From assembly GCA_040219355.1 (NCBI GenBank), contig JAVJSN010000007.1, positions 1 to 64,000 on the forward strand: a stretch of DNA of 64,000 nt, read 5' to 3'. The position numbers and the translations under genes are program-made. Shown one piece after another: positions 33,364-43,482 of this stretch; the stretch's first letter is position 1; each line of letters begins with the position of its first letter. Under the pieces are notes generated by a model. That model was not told the origin of the DNA. It worked only from the letters and a program-made list of their open reading frames with translations, and ran no database searches. The DNA comes from MH13 sp040219355 (GTDB lineage Bacteria > Pseudomonadota > Alphaproteobacteria > Rhizobiales > MH13).

Positions 33364-34341
33364 ATGAAACTTAAGACAACTGCGCTCACGTCCATGGCTT
33401 TGGCTGCGGGCTTAGCGCTTGGAACCGGAAGCGCATTCGCGCAGCAACAGTTCTTCTCTATTGGCACCGGTGGTGTCACAGGCGTGTACTATCCAACTGG
33501 TGGTGCAATCTGCCGCTTGGTCAATCAAAATCGCCGCGACCACGGGCTGCGCTGCTCGGTGGAATCCACCGGTGGTTCGATCTACAACATCAACACTGTT
33601 CGCGCCGGTGAGCTCGAATTCGGTGTGGCGCAATCTGATTGGCAGTACCATGCCTTCAATGGCACATCGCGCTTTGAAGAGGCTGGAGCCTTTGAAGACC
33701 TGCGTGCTGTGTTCTCCGTTCACCCAGAGCCATTCACGCTGATCGTCCCGGGCGACTCTGAAGTGGATTCGTTCGATGATCTGCGCGGTCTGCGTGTCAA
33801 TGTTGGCAATCCAGGCTCCGGTCAGCGCGCGACGATGGAAGTGGTCATGGGTGCTTACGGCATTGAAATGGACGACTTTGCGGTTGCAACCGAGTTCCAG
33901 GGTTCAGAAATGGCCCAAGCACTTTGCAACGGACAGATCGATGCGATGATCTACACGGTCGGTCACCCCGCTGCTGCAATCACCGAAGTGTCCACTACGT
34001 GCGATGCGCGTCTGGTCAACGTCACTGGTCCGGAAATCGATCAGTTGATCGAAGAGAATTCTTATTACCGCACCGCTACCATTCCAGCTGGCATGTACCG
34101 TGGCACGGACGACGAAATCACCACCTTTGGTGTTGGTGCTACCTTCGTGACATCTGCCAATGTGTCGGATGAGATCGTCTACACAACGGTGAAAGCTGTG
34201 TTCGACAACTTCTCCGATTTCACCGGTCTGCATCCTGCGTTCGCCAACCTGACCGAAGAGGCCATGATCTCCGATGGTCTCTCAGCGCCACTCCATGATG
34301 GTGCAGCTCAGTACTACCGCGAGCGCGGTTGGATCGAATAA
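33364..34341 (+). CDS. TAXI-type TRAP transporter substrate-binding protein
   Basis: A 325-residue periplasmic protein with a Sec signal (MKLKTTALTSMALAAGLALG, cut near AFAQQQ). The mature start FFSIGTGGVTGVYYPTGGAI is the hallmark of TAXI-family solute receptors. Other family segments: GELEFGVAQSDWQYHAFNG, FDDLRGLRVNVGNPGSGQ and QALCNGQIDAMIYTVGHP. GAGGGAGACC precedes the ATG at 33364, and the longer frame from 33202 is not used. It works with the fused permease downstream. The substrate is unknown. Glutamate or other carboxylates are known for the family. Confidence 0.92.
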   Translation: MKLKTTALTSMALAAGLALGTGSAFAQQQFFSIGTGGVTGVYYPTGGAICRLVNQNRRDHGLRCSVESTGGSIYNINTVRAGELEFGVAQSDWQYHAFNGTSRFEEAGAFEDLRAVFSVHPEPFTLIVPGDSEVDSFDDLRGLRVNVGNPGSGQRATMEVVMGAYGIEMDDFAVATEFQGSEMAQALCNGQIDAMIYTVGHPAAAITEVSTTCDARLVNVTGPEIDQLIEENSYYRTATIPAGMYRGTDDEITTFGVGATFVTSANVSDEIVYTTVKAVFDNFSDFTGLHPAFANLTEEAMISDGLSAPLHDGAAQYYRERGWIE

Positions 34342-34354
34342 TCCTCCAATAATG

Positions 34355-34390
34355 AAGGCCGGGCAGCCCATTGCCCGGCCTTTTTTGCTT
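34355..34390 (+). terminator. Terminator between the TAXI receptor and permease genes
   Basis: AAGGCCGGGC pairs with GCCCGGCCTT and is followed by TTTTTT. It lies right after the receptor gene and about 115 bp before the permease, which should lower permease expression relative to receptor. Confidence 0.85.
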
Positions 34391-34503
34391 TTTTGCACGA
34401 GGGCAGAAGACCAGCGCATAAGCGCGGCATCTGGTGCACCACAAACCCGAAGCAGGTGAAAAACGCCGCACGGGGAGTTTGAGTACAGGGGACGCAAGCA
34501 ACC

Positions 34504-37158
34504 ATGACCAGCCAAGACACATCGCCCAATCCGCAAGGATCGCCTCAGGGCGCACCAAAACCTAAGGTCGACGTCGACGAAATCGTCGCCGAAGCTGACT
34601 CTGGCTCACGCGCTGTTCCCGGCACAGTCGGCATCATTATTGCCGCCACCGCTTTCATTTGGTCATGCTTCCAACTTTACATTGCCTCAGACGTCCCTTT
34701 TTGGCTGACCGAAGTGACGGGCATCAATCTGACCGTCAACAATGTTGAAGCCCGCGCTATCCACCTGGCCTTTGCGCTGATCCTCGTCTCCTTTGCTTAC
34801 CCGCTTTACAAGGGCGCCCCTAAAAATGCCGTACCCTGGTATGACTGGGTGCTGGCCGCTGTTGGGGCGCTGTGCTGCCTCTATTTGATCTTCGTGAAAG
34901 AGTCGCTGGTGATGCGCGCAGGCTTGCCCACCACGCTTGACCTCACAGTCTCCGCGCTCGGCATGACCTGCCTTGCCATTGGTGTTTTCCGCTCGCTCGG
35001 GCTGCCAATGCTCGTGGTCGCCGGTGTGTTCATGACTTACACCTTCTTTGGCGATCAGCCCTGGATGCCTGATGTTATCCAGTGGCGTGGTGCCTCGTTC
35101 GGTAAGGCCATGTGGCATTATTGGATGCAGACCGAAGGCGTGTTCGGCGTCGCGCTGGCCGTTTCGGCTACGATGATTTTCTTGTTTGTGCTTTTTGGCT
35201 CGCTGTTGGAACGCGCTGGCGCGGGTAATTATTTCATCAAGCTCGCCTTTGCCTTGCTAGGCCATTTGCGCGGTGGTCCGGCCAAGGCCGCTGTCGTGGC
35301 CTCGGCCATGTCCGGTCTTTATTCCGGTTCGTCCATCGCCAATGTGGTGACAACTGGCACGTTCACCATTCCGTTGATGAAAAAGACTGGCTTCAAGCCG
35401 GAGAAAGCTGGCGCTGTTGAAGTTGCATCCTCCACCAACGGTCAGCTCACCCCACCGGTTATGGGTGCGGCCGCCTTCTTGATCGCTGAATTTACAGGCA
35501 TCTCCTACACTGAGATCTTGAAACACGCGCTCGTTCCGGCGCTCATCTCCTACATCGCGTTGGTTTACATCGTACATTTGGAGGCTTTGAAGCTGGGCCT
35601 CAAAGGCATGGAAAAGCCGACTGCGCTCTACACGATTTCACAAAAGTTGATTGGCGTTCTTACCGGTTTCTTGGCGCTCGCAGCGCTTGGCGCAGTCGTC
35701 TATTTTGGCCTTGGGTGGGTCAAGGTCGCTTTCCCTGGCATGACCTTCTGGACCGGGGTGTTGCTGTTCTTGGCAGCCTACATTTTCCTAATTTCGGTCG
35801 CTGCTAAGCGCCCTGATCTGGTGATGGACGACCCCAACGCGCCGTTGGAAATTCTGCCGCGTCCCGGTGATGTGGCTGTTACCGGATTGCACTTCCTGCT
35901 GCCGATCATTGTGCTGCTCTGGTGCATCCTGATTGAGCGTTTGTCTCCGGCCTTTTCGGCTTACTGGGCAACGCTTTCCATGATTTTCGTGGTGCTCACC
36001 CAGCATCCGCTCAAAGCCATGTTCCGCGGCGCGAGCGAGAATGCTGGTGAGTGGAAACGCGGCCTGGACGATTTTGTTTCCGGCATGATTGGCGGCGCCC
36101 GCAATATGATCCCGATTGCTGTGGCAACCGGTGTCGCTGGCGTTATTATCGGCACGGTATCCCTCACCGGTGCTCACCAGGTGGTTGGTGAGTTCGTGGA
36201 GTTCTTGTCTGGCGGTAGCCTTATCCTGATGCTGCTTCTGGTTGCGGTTATGAGCTTGCTGCTTGGCCTTGGTCTGCCAACCACCGCCAACTACATCGTG
36301 GTGTCCTCGCTCATGGCGCCAGTCATTGTTTCTGTTGGTGCGTCTCAAGGGTTGGTCGTGCCGTTGATCGCAGTACACCTGTTTGTGTTCTATTTTGGCA
36401 TTTTGGCCGATGACACCCCGCCGGTGGGGCTTGCGGCTTTCGCGGCATCGGCAATATCCGGTGGTGACCCGATCAAGACTGGCTTGCAGGGTTTCGCCTA
36501 CGATATCCGCACCGCGCTGCTGCCGTTCTTGTTCATTTTCAACACCGAGCTGCTGCTCATTGATGTGACGTTCGCCAAGGCCATTTTCGTCTTTGTTGTC
36601 GGCGTGGTCGCGATGATGCTGTTTGCGGCGGCAACACAGGGCTACTTCTTTGCCCGAAGCCGATGGTGGGAGACGATTGCTTTGTTGCTCGTTGCCTTCA
36701 CCCTCTTCCGACCAGGCTATTGGCTGGACCAGGTTGATCCACGTTATGAGTTCCGGCCAGGCACAGAGTTGGCGGAAATTGCTGAAAGCATGCCTGCCGA
36801 TGCGCGCCTTCGAGTGGAGATACGAGGGCCCGACTTCGACAATCTGGATGAAATAACCCAGACCACAGTGCTACTGGATCTCGGCGCTGAAGGCCCAGGC
36901 GAAGAGCGTCTGGCCCGCCAGGGTCTCACGGTGGTCAATGAGGGCGAGGACGCCATCCTTGAAGAACCATTTGCCGGTACGCCGTTCTTTACAACGTTCC
37001 AGATTTTTGAGTTCTACGGCGATGAGTTTGTCACCGTTGATAACGTCCAACTGGAGCGTGATCGCATGCCTAAGGAAGTGTTCTACATTCCCGCGCTTCT
37101 GTTGTTGGGCTTCGTGATCATGATGCAGCGCCGTCGCCAGACGGTTCCAGCGTTCTAG
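34504..37158 (+). CDS. TRAP transporter fused permease (4TM + 12TM)
   Basis: An 884-residue membrane protein in which the small (DctQ-like) and large (DctM-like) TRAP subunits are one chain, as in TAXI systems. The large part holds ASAMSGLYSGSSIANVVTTG, STNGQLTPPVMGAAAFLIAE and GLGLPTTANYIVVSSLMAPV, and FFGILADDTPPVGLAAFAAS as the second conserved loop. After the last transport helices (about residue 735) there is a soluble segment of roughly 120 residues (GTELAEIAESMPADARLRVE...), and then a final helix. This tail corresponds to the DUF3394-type extension. It drives uptake with a cation gradient. Confidence 0.92.
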   Translation: MTSQDTSPNPQGSPQGAPKPKVDVDEIVAEADSGSRAVPGTVGIIIAATAFIWSCFQLYIASDVPFWLTEVTGINLTVNNVEARAIHLAFALILVSFAYPLYKGAPKNAVPWYDWVLAAVGALCCLYLIFVKESLVMRAGLPTTLDLTVSALGMTCLAIGVFRSLGLPMLVVAGVFMTYTFFGDQPWMPDVIQWRGASFGKAMWHYWMQTEGVFGVALAVSATMIFLFVLFGSLLERAGAGNYFIKLAFALLGHLRGGPAKAAVVASAMSGLYSGSSIANVVTTGTFTIPLMKKTGFKPEKAGAVEVASSTNGQLTPPVMGAAAFLIAEFTGISYTEILKHALVPALISYIALVYIVHLEALKLGLKGMEKPTALYTISQKLIGVLTGFLALAALGAVVYFGLGWVKVAFPGMTFWTGVLLFLAAYIFLISVAAKRPDLVMDDPNAPLEILPRPGDVAVTGLHFLLPIIVLLWCILIERLSPAFSAYWATLSMIFVVLTQHPLKAMFRGASENAGEWKRGLDDFVSGMIGGARNMIPIAVATGVAGVIIGTVSLTGAHQVVGEFVEFLSGGSLILMLLLVAVMSLLLGLGLPTTANYIVVSSLMAPVIVSVGASQGLVVPLIAVHLFVFYFGILADDTPPVGLAAFAASAISGGDPIKTGLQGFAYDIRTALLPFLFIFNTELLLIDVTFAKAIFVFVVGVVAMMLFAAATQGYFFARSRWWETIALLLVAFTLFRPGYWLDQVDPRYEFRPGTELAEIAESMPADARLRVEIRGPDFDNLDEITQTTVLLDLGAEGPGEERLARQGLTVVNEGEDAILEEPFAGTPFFTTFQIFEFYGDEFVTVDNVQLERDRMPKEVFYIPALLLLGFVIMMQRRRQTVPAF

Positions 37159-37178
37159 AGCCGGGAAGGAGAAAACCT

Positions 37179-37613
37179 ATGTATGATCGTTTGCTCGTGC
37201 CCGTTGATTTGGGTGATATCAGCAGTCTCGACAATGCGCTCCCAGTTGCAGCAGCGCTGGCAACAGGTTCCAACGCCGAAGTCCATGTTTTGGCGGTTAT
37301 TCCAACGGCTGGCATGGCGGTGGTTGGTTCCTATTTGCCTGATGATTATGCCGAAAAAGCCATGGCTGGTGCCCGCGATGCGCTTTCCAAGGCGCTGGAA
37401 GAAAAGCGTGCCTTGTGTGGGCCAGTGACGCTGAAAGGCCACGTGACGAAGGGGTCAGTCTATCAGGAGATCATCCACACAGCCGATGCGCTAACGTGTG
37501 ATGCCATCGTCATGACGGCGCATAGCCCCGACCTGAAAGACTATTTGCTTGGCCCCAATGCCGCGCGCGTTGTGCGCCATGCCAAGCAAAGTGTGATGGT
37601 CATCCGGAGCTAG
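37179..37613 (+). CDS. Universal stress protein, UspA family
   Basis: A 144-residue single-domain Usp: MYDRLLVPVDLGDISSLDNA at the start and the nucleotide-binding end LLGPNAARVVRHAKQSVMVI (G-x9-G-S/N-like). It lies 20 bp after the permease with GGGAAGGAG as ribosome site, so it is in the same operon. UspA genes often follow TRAP permeases (TeaD in Halomonas is one that regulates the transporter), so a role in controlling this uptake system is likely. Confidence 0.9.
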   Translation: MYDRLLVPVDLGDISSLDNALPVAAALATGSNAEVHVLAVIPTAGMAVVGSYLPDDYAEKAMAGARDALSKALEEKRALCGPVTLKGHVTKGSVYQEIIHTADALTCDAIVMTAHSPDLKDYLLGPNAARVVRHAKQSVMVIRS

Positions 37614-37772
37614 ATGGATCAACTCGCCAATGGCCTGCCAACGGATGTGTTGTTTTCGGCCTATGGGCTGGGCTGTGCGCCCAGTGCAAGGGCTGGATGC
37701 AAAGTTGGAACTGGTGTTGGGGGATAAGGCTGCTATAGCCGCTTACCATCCTAGACACATAGGTTGGTCGCC

Positions 37773-39107
37773 ATGAAATCCCGTCACGTTTTTCCCCGCC
37801 ACACCAAAGCCGATCTGCCGATTGCAGTGGGTGGCCAGGGGCCGTTCCTAATTGATGCGGATGGCAAGCACTACTTGGACGCGTGTGGTGGTGCAGCGGT
37901 TTCATGCCTGGGTCATTCGGACGAGAAACTGAAAGCATCCGTCCATGAGCAAGTGGATAAACTTGCGTATGCGCACACAAGCTTTTTCACCACTGACCCG
38001 TCCGAAGAGCTGGCCGAGCGTCTCGCTGCGCTTGCACCTGGAGAACTGAACCGCATCTATTTTGTATCTGGCGGTTCTGAAGCCATGGAGTCGGCGCTCA
38101 AACTTGCTCGCCAGTTTCACATGGAGAACGGCGAACCGAAACGCGCCAAGATCATCGCCCGCTGGCAAAGTTATCACGGCAACACGCTCGGCGCCCTCTC
38201 TGCGGGCGGCAATCGCTGGCGTCGGACGCAATTCGAGCCAATGCTTTCGCCAGCCATGCATCACGTTTCCCAGTGCAACGCCTATCGTGGAAAAGGCGCT
38301 GGCGAGAGCGATGACGCTTATACTGATCGGTTGGCGCAGGAGCTGGATGACGCGATCCAAAATCTTGGGCCGGACAGCGTCGCAGCCTTTGTTGCCGAGC
38401 CTGTGGTCGGCGCTACCATGGGCGCCGTTCCACCTGTCGCAGGGTATTTTCGCAAGATGCACGCCGTCTGCAAAAAACACGGTGTGCTGCTGATCCTGGA
38501 CGAAGTCATGTGCGGCATGGGTCGCACTGGCACGCTGTTCGCCTGCGAGCAGGAGGGCATTGAGCCCGATATGATCGCCATTGCCAAAGGATTGGGTGCT
38601 GGTGTGCAGCCAATCGGAGCGCTGCTGGTGTCTGACCGAATTTACGATGCCATTGAAGCTGGATCGGGCTTTTTCCAACACGGCCACACCTATCTCGGAC
38701 ATCCTATGGCCTGCGCTGTTGGCAATGCGGTGCTTGATCGCCTGGTCGAGGATGATGTGCTTGCCCGCGTGAAGCCTACCGGGGAGAGGTTACGCCAGGC
38801 TATTATCGCGCGCTTCGGAAACCACCCCAATGTGGGCGATATTCGTGGGCGAGGCCTATTTTTGGGTCTGGAACTCGTTGCCGACCGTGGCACCAAAGAC
38901 CCGTTCGATCCACAACTCGGCGTCGCTGCCAAGATCAAGAAACGCGCCATGGCCGAGGGGCTGATGTGCTACCCGATGGGCGGCACAATCGATGGTGAGC
39001 GCGGCGATCATGTGCTGCTTGCCCCGCCCTTCATCATCGAAGACGAACACATCGCGATGATTGTCGAGCGGCTGGAGACAGCAATCATCGCCAGTTTGCC
39101 GTACTAA
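37773..39107 (+). CDS. Class III aminotransferase of unknown substrate
   Basis: A 444-residue PLP enzyme of the omega-amino acid aminotransferase group. It has GKHYLDACGGAAVSCLGH, FVSGGSEAMESALKLARQF, LILDEVMCGMGRTGTLFACE and the Schiff-base lysine in IAIAKGLGAGVQPIGA. This is a different branch from the polyamine-locus aminotransferase. The frame also has a TTG nine bases upstream, but AGG spacing favours the ATG at 37773. It follows the TAXI-TRAP/Usp genes after 160 bp, so the transported solute may be its substrate, but this is only proximity. Confidence 0.87.
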   Translation: MKSRHVFPRHTKADLPIAVGGQGPFLIDADGKHYLDACGGAAVSCLGHSDEKLKASVHEQVDKLAYAHTSFFTTDPSEELAERLAALAPGELNRIYFVSGGSEAMESALKLARQFHMENGEPKRAKIIARWQSYHGNTLGALSAGGNRWRRTQFEPMLSPAMHHVSQCNAYRGKGAGESDDAYTDRLAQELDDAIQNLGPDSVAAFVAEPVVGATMGAVPPVAGYFRKMHAVCKKHGVLLILDEVMCGMGRTGTLFACEQEGIEPDMIAIAKGLGAGVQPIGALLVSDRIYDAIEAGSGFFQHGHTYLGHPMACAVGNAVLDRLVEDDVLARVKPTGERLRQAIIARFGNHPNVGDIRGRGLFLGLELVADRGTKDPFDPQLGVAAKIKKRAMAEGLMCYPMGGTIDGERGDHVLLAPPFIIEDEHIAMIVERLETAIIASLPY

Positions 39108-39241
39108 AAACGGACAACGCCCCGCCATCGTGCAGACTTAGGCCAAAGAACAGGCAGTTGCAGGGCCTTCCCCCTACTGTACGCGCGCGCCCGCCGTGCT
39201 AGTCAGGGGCCAAACACACTCTGCCGTTTGGAACTACCACT

Positions 39242-42200
39242 ATGACAAAGCCCCCCACCCACGCGCCCCATCCTATCAAGCGCCTGATGGCTGCAAACCG
39301 TTCGGAGATTGCGATCCGCATCTTCCGCGCCGCCAACGAACTTGGGTTGGAGACCGTGGCGGTCTACGCCGAAGAAGATAAGTTGGCGCTGCACCGCTTT
39401 AAGGCGGATGAAGCCTATTTGATCGGCCGTGGCCCGCATCTGGAAGAACCGCTCGGGCCTATCGACGCTTACCTGTCCATTGATGAGATCATTCGCATCG
39501 CCATGGAAACCGGTGTCGATGCGATCCACCCTGGTTATGGTTTCCTGTCGGAAAGTCCTGAATTTGCAGACGCCTGCGAGGCAGCTGGCATCATCTTTGT
39601 CGGACCGACATCTGACACGATGCGCCGTTTGGGCAACAAAGTGGCTGCGCGAAACCTCGCCATTGAAGCTGGCGTGCCGGTCATGCCAGCCACTGATCCG
39701 CTGCCTGACGATATGGATGAGGTTGCCAAGCTGGCAGAGGGCATCGGCTATCCAGTGATGCTCAAGGCCAGTTGGGGTGGCGGTGGTCGCGGTATGCGCG
39801 TCATCCGAACGCCGGAAGACCTCCACCGCGAGGTTCCCATTGCCAAGAAAGAAGCGCGCTCAGCCTTTGGCAAAGACGAGATCTATCTGGAAAAACTGGT
39901 CGAGCGTGCCCGTCACGTGGAAGTGCAAATCCTTGGCGATGCCCATGGCAATTTGGTTCACCTGTTTGAGCGCGATTGCACGGTCCAGCGCCGCCACCAA
40001 AAAATCATTGAGCGTGCGCCTGCGCCTTATCTGGATGAAGAGCAGCGCGCGATGCTGGCAGGTCACGCCATCGCCATCGGCAAGACCGTCGGCTATCGCG
40101 GGGCGGGCACTGTCGAATTCTTGATGGATGCCGACACCGGGGCCTTCTACTTCATCGAAGTAAACCCGCGCGTGCAGGTGGAGCATACCGTGACAGAAGA
40201 GGTCACCGGTATCGATATCGTCAAAGCGCAAATTCATGTGGCCGAAGGCTACGCCATTGGCGACCCGATGTCTGGTATTCCAGCGCAAGACGACATCACA
40301 CTGCACGGCCACGCCATGCAGTGCCGCATCACGACCGAAGACCCAGACCAGAACTTTATTCCGGACTATGGCCGCATCACCGCCTACCGCGGCGCGACCG
40401 GCTTCGGTATCCGCCTCGACGGCGGCACAGCCTACTCGGGCGCAGTCATTACACGGTTTTATGATCCGCTTCTGGAAAAGGTTACAGCCTGGGCACCGCT
40501 GCCTGATGAAACCCGCAAGCGCATGGATCGCGCCTTGCGTGAATTCCGCATTCGCGGCGTGGCAACAAACCTGACGTTCTTGGAAAACGTGATCGGCCAT
40601 CCAAGCTTTATCGATGGCAGTTACACCACGCGCTTCGTGGACGAGACACCAGCGCTGTTTGAGGCGGTGAAGCGCCAAGACCGCGCGACCAAACTCCTGA
40701 CCTACATTGCCGATGTGTCCGTCAATGGACACCCAGAAACCAAGGATCGCCCCAAACCGCCAGCCGATGCTGGCCCTCCGCATCTGCCCGCATTCACTGG
40801 TGAGATAAAGCCCGGCACCAAGCAAATTCTGGATGAGCGCGGCCCAGAAGGCCTGGCGCGGTGGATGAAGGACCAGACCCGCGTTCTGGTCACCGACACC
40901 ACCATGCGCGATGGTCACCAGAGCCTGCTTGCGACACGTATGCGCTCCTTTGATATAGCCTCGCTGGCGCCGGTTTATGCCCGCGCTTTGCCAGACATGT
41001 TCTCGCTGGAGTGCTGGGGTGGTGCCACGTTCGATGTCGCCATGCGCTTTCTGACGGAGGATCCGTGGGAACGGTTGGCCGACATCCGTGAGGGCGCACC
41101 GAATATCTTGACCCAAATGCTGCTGCGCGGCTCCAATGGCGTTGGCTACACCAACTATCCGGACAACGTCGTGCGTCAATTCGTGGTTCAAGCTGCGAAT
41201 GGTGGAATGGACCTTTTCCGCGTGTTCGACTGCTTGAACTGGGTGGAGAACATGCGCGTTTCGATGGATGCGGTGCGTGAGGCGGGCAAGCTCTGCGAAG
41301 GCGTGCTTTGCTATACCGGCGACATCCACGATCCGGCCCGTGCGAAATATTCGCTCGCCTATTATGTTGATCTCGCCCAACAGTTAGAAGCCGCTGGCGC
41401 ACACATTATCGGCATCAAGGATATGGCAGGTTTGCTCAAGCCAGCTGCCGCGCGTGAGCTGATCAAGGCATTAAAAGGCGCCACCGATCTGCCGCTGCAC
41501 CTTCACACCCATGACACATCAGGCATTTCTGGCGCGACCGTTTTGGCCGCCATTGATGCAGGCGTCGATGCGGTGGATGCTGCAATGGATGCCATGTCCG
41601 GCATGACGTCGCAGCCCGCTCTGGGGTCTATCGTCGCTGCGCTTGAAGGCACCGAACGCGCGACCAGCCTCGACATGGATGCGATCCGAAAAATCTCATT
41701 TGCGTGGGAAGATATTCGTCGCCAGTACACTGCGTTTGAAAGCGACCTCAAGGCTCCAGCATCGGAGGTTTATCTGCACGAAATGCCCGGCGGCCAGTTC
41801 ACCAACTTGAAGGAACAGGCGCGCTCGCTTGGCCTGGCCAATCGCTGGCATGAGGTTGCCAAAACCTATGCCGAGGTCAACCAGATGTTCGGCGACATCG
41901 TGAAGGTAACGCCTTCCTCAAAAGTCGTTGGTGATATGGCGCTCATGATGGTTAGCCAAGGCATCACCGCCGATGAGGTGATGGACCCGGACAAAGATAT
42001 CGCCTTTCCTGAAAGTGTGGTCGCCATGATGCGTGGCGATCTAGGACAACCCCCGGGCGGATGGCCGGAAGTCATTCAGGCCAAGGTTTTGAAAGGCGAG
42101 ACGCCTTACACCGAACGCCCCGGTGCGCGCCTTGCACCTGCTGATGTGGATGCGGAACGCGCTAACATTTCCGGCACGCTGGAACGTGACATCTCGGACA

Positions 42201-42736
42201 AGGAGCTTGCCTCCTACCTTATGTACCCGAAGGTTTTCACCGAATTCGCGCGCATTGCTGACACGTATGGGCCAGTCGGTGTGCTGCCGACGCCGGTCTA
42301 TTTTTACGGTCTGAAACCGGAAGATGAGATCGCCATTGAGCTGGAAAAAGGCAAAACGCTCATCGTGCGGTGCTTGGGCACATCTGAGCCGGATGAAACA
42401 GGCATGGTTCGGGTGTTCTTTGAGCTCAACGGTCAGCCGCGGACCATCAAAGTGCCTGATCGCAGCCATGGAGCCACCGGCGCCGGCGTGCGCCGCAAAG
42501 CCGACCCCGACAGCAATACCGATGTGGCCGCGCCGGTACCAGGTGTTATCTCCACTGTATCCATCAAGGTTGGCGACGCCGTGAAGGCGGGTGATCCGTT
42601 GCTCGGTGTGGAAGCCATGAAGATGGAAACGGTGATCCATGCCGACCGCGATGGCACCGTGTCCGAGCTTCTGGTGGCGTCTGGCGACAGCGTTGATGCC
42701 AAAGACCTTCTGATCGTGTTGGCGATCGACGAGTAA
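39242..42736 (+). CDS. pyc: Pyruvate carboxylase
   Basis: An 1164-residue single-chain biotin enzyme that makes oxaloacetate from pyruvate, bicarbonate and ATP. Order of domains: biotin carboxylase (about 10-470; MLKASWGGGGRGMRVI ATP-grasp loop, FIEVNPRVQVEHTVTEEV), carboxyltransferase (about 545-850; TTMRDGHQSLLATRMRS, GLLKPAAARELIKALKG, HLHTHDTSG metal site), and biotin carrier (about 1085-1164; LGVEAMKMETVIHA, with the biotinyl lysine). The length matches the family. It is followed two bases later by azlC, so it is the first gene of that transcript. It supplies the TCA cycle during growth on lactate or pyruvate. Confidence 0.96.
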   Translation: MTKPPTHAPHPIKRLMAANRSEIAIRIFRAANELGLETVAVYAEEDKLALHRFKADEAYLIGRGPHLEEPLGPIDAYLSIDEIIRIAMETGVDAIHPGYGFLSESPEFADACEAAGIIFVGPTSDTMRRLGNKVAARNLAIEAGVPVMPATDPLPDDMDEVAKLAEGIGYPVMLKASWGGGGRGMRVIRTPEDLHREVPIAKKEARSAFGKDEIYLEKLVERARHVEVQILGDAHGNLVHLFERDCTVQRRHQKIIERAPAPYLDEEQRAMLAGHAIAIGKTVGYRGAGTVEFLMDADTGAFYFIEVNPRVQVEHTVTEEVTGIDIVKAQIHVAEGYAIGDPMSGIPAQDDITLHGHAMQCRITTEDPDQNFIPDYGRITAYRGATGFGIRLDGGTAYSGAVITRFYDPLLEKVTAWAPLPDETRKRMDRALREFRIRGVATNLTFLENVIGHPSFIDGSYTTRFVDETPALFEAVKRQDRATKLLTYIADVSVNGHPETKDRPKPPADAGPPHLPAFTGEIKPGTKQILDERGPEGLARWMKDQTRVLVTDTTMRDGHQSLLATRMRSFDIASLAPVYARALPDMFSLECWGGATFDVAMRFLTEDPWERLADIREGAPNILTQMLLRGSNGVGYTNYPDNVVRQFVVQAANGGMDLFRVFDCLNWVENMRVSMDAVREAGKLCEGVLCYTGDIHDPARAKYSLAYYVDLAQQLEAAGAHIIGIKDMAGLLKPAAARELIKALKGATDLPLHLHTHDTSGISGATVLAAIDAGVDAVDAAMDAMSGMTSQPALGSIVAALEGTERATSLDMDAIRKISFAWEDIRRQYTAFESDLKAPASEVYLHEMPGGQFTNLKEQARSLGLANRWHEVAKTYAEVNQMFGDIVKVTPSSKVVGDMALMMVSQGITADEVMDPDKDIAFPESVVAMMRGDLGQPPGGWPEVIQAKVLKGETPYTERPGARLAPADVDAERANISGTLERDISDKELASYLMYPKVFTEFARIADTYGPVGVLPTPVYFYGLKPEDEIAIELEKGKTLIVRCLGTSEPDETGMVRVFFELNGQPRTIKVPDRSHGATGAGVRRKADPDSNTDVAAPVPGVISTVSIKVGDAVKAGDPLLGVEAMKMETVIHADRDGTVSELLVASGDSVDAKDLLIVLAIDE

Positions 42737-42738
42737 GA

Positions 42739-43482
42739 ATGCCAAGCGCAAAATCGTCGCTTCGCCCAGCGCCTGCCCCCTTCAGTATGAACGGGTTTTG
42801 GCTTGGGTTTCGCCGTGCTTTCGTCACCACGCCGGGCATTTTGCTGTTCGGCATGGGGTTTGGAGCAGCGGCAGCGGTCAAAGGCCTGACGTTTCTGGAC
42901 GCCTTCTTTTTCCAGTCATTGGTGCTGGCCGGTGCCTCGCAATATGTTGCGCTAGAGCTCTGGACCGACCCGCTGACCTGGACCACGGCTTTTGCCATGG
43001 GCGCTGTCGTTTTTACCGTGAACTTGCGCATGATGCTGCTTGGCGCTGCCCTGCGGCCTTGGATGGGTGGACTGCCGGGCTATAAATCTTACCCAGCGCT
43101 TGCCATCATGACCGACCCGGCCTGGATCATCGGTATCCGCTACCACCGCGAAGGCGGTCAGGATTGGGGCGTCTATTTGGGCGCCTGTGTTTTCCTCTAT
43201 CTCATTTGGATCATCTCAGTCGTGCCAGGCTATTATTTGGTCGATGCACTGGACGACCCGGCCCGCTTTGGCATCGATTTGGTCATGCCGATCTTTTTCA
43301 TCACGATGTTGGTGCCTGTCTGGCGTGGCCGTATGGATGCCGCGCCCTGGGCGGTCGCGATCCTGGTCGCTTTGACCGTCAAGGCTTTGGTCCCCGGTTA
43401 TTGGTTTGTGTTGGCCGGTGGTCTCTCGGCAGCGATTGTTGCTGCTGCCCTTTTCAAGGATGAGGGCGTTGCCGATGGGTGA
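42739..43482 (+). CDS. azlC: AzlC family branched-chain amino acid exporter subunit
   Basis: A 247-residue membrane protein with about six to seven spans. The family features FFFQSLVLAGASQYVALELW and VVFTVNLRMMLLGAALRPWM are present. AzlC and AzlD form an exporter for branched-chain amino acids (BrnFE in Corynebacterium). It starts two bases after pyc and overlaps azlD by eight bases (ATGGGTGA), so the three genes form one transcript. Confidence 0.9.
   Translation: MPSAKSSLRPAPAPFSMNGFWLGFRRAFVTTPGILLFGMGFGAAAAVKGLTFLDAFFFQSLVLAGASQYVALELWTDPLTWTTAFAMGAVVFTVNLRMMLLGAALRPWMGGLPGYKSYPALAIMTDPAWIIGIRYHREGGQDWGVYLGACVFLYLIWIISVVPGYYLVDALDDPARFGIDLVMPIFFITMLVPVWRGRMDAAPWAVAILVALTVKALVPGYWFVLAGGLSAAIVAAALFKDEGVADG

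Noticed and set aside
37614..37727. A 37-residue open frame directly after the universal stress protein gene
   Set aside because: Starts right at the previous stop with GGAG only four bases away; no recognisable composition or terminator.
39860..41380. A 506-residue open frame on the minus strand
   Set aside because: Antisense to pyruvate carboxylase, which is clearly coding. His/Arg-rich shadow frame.
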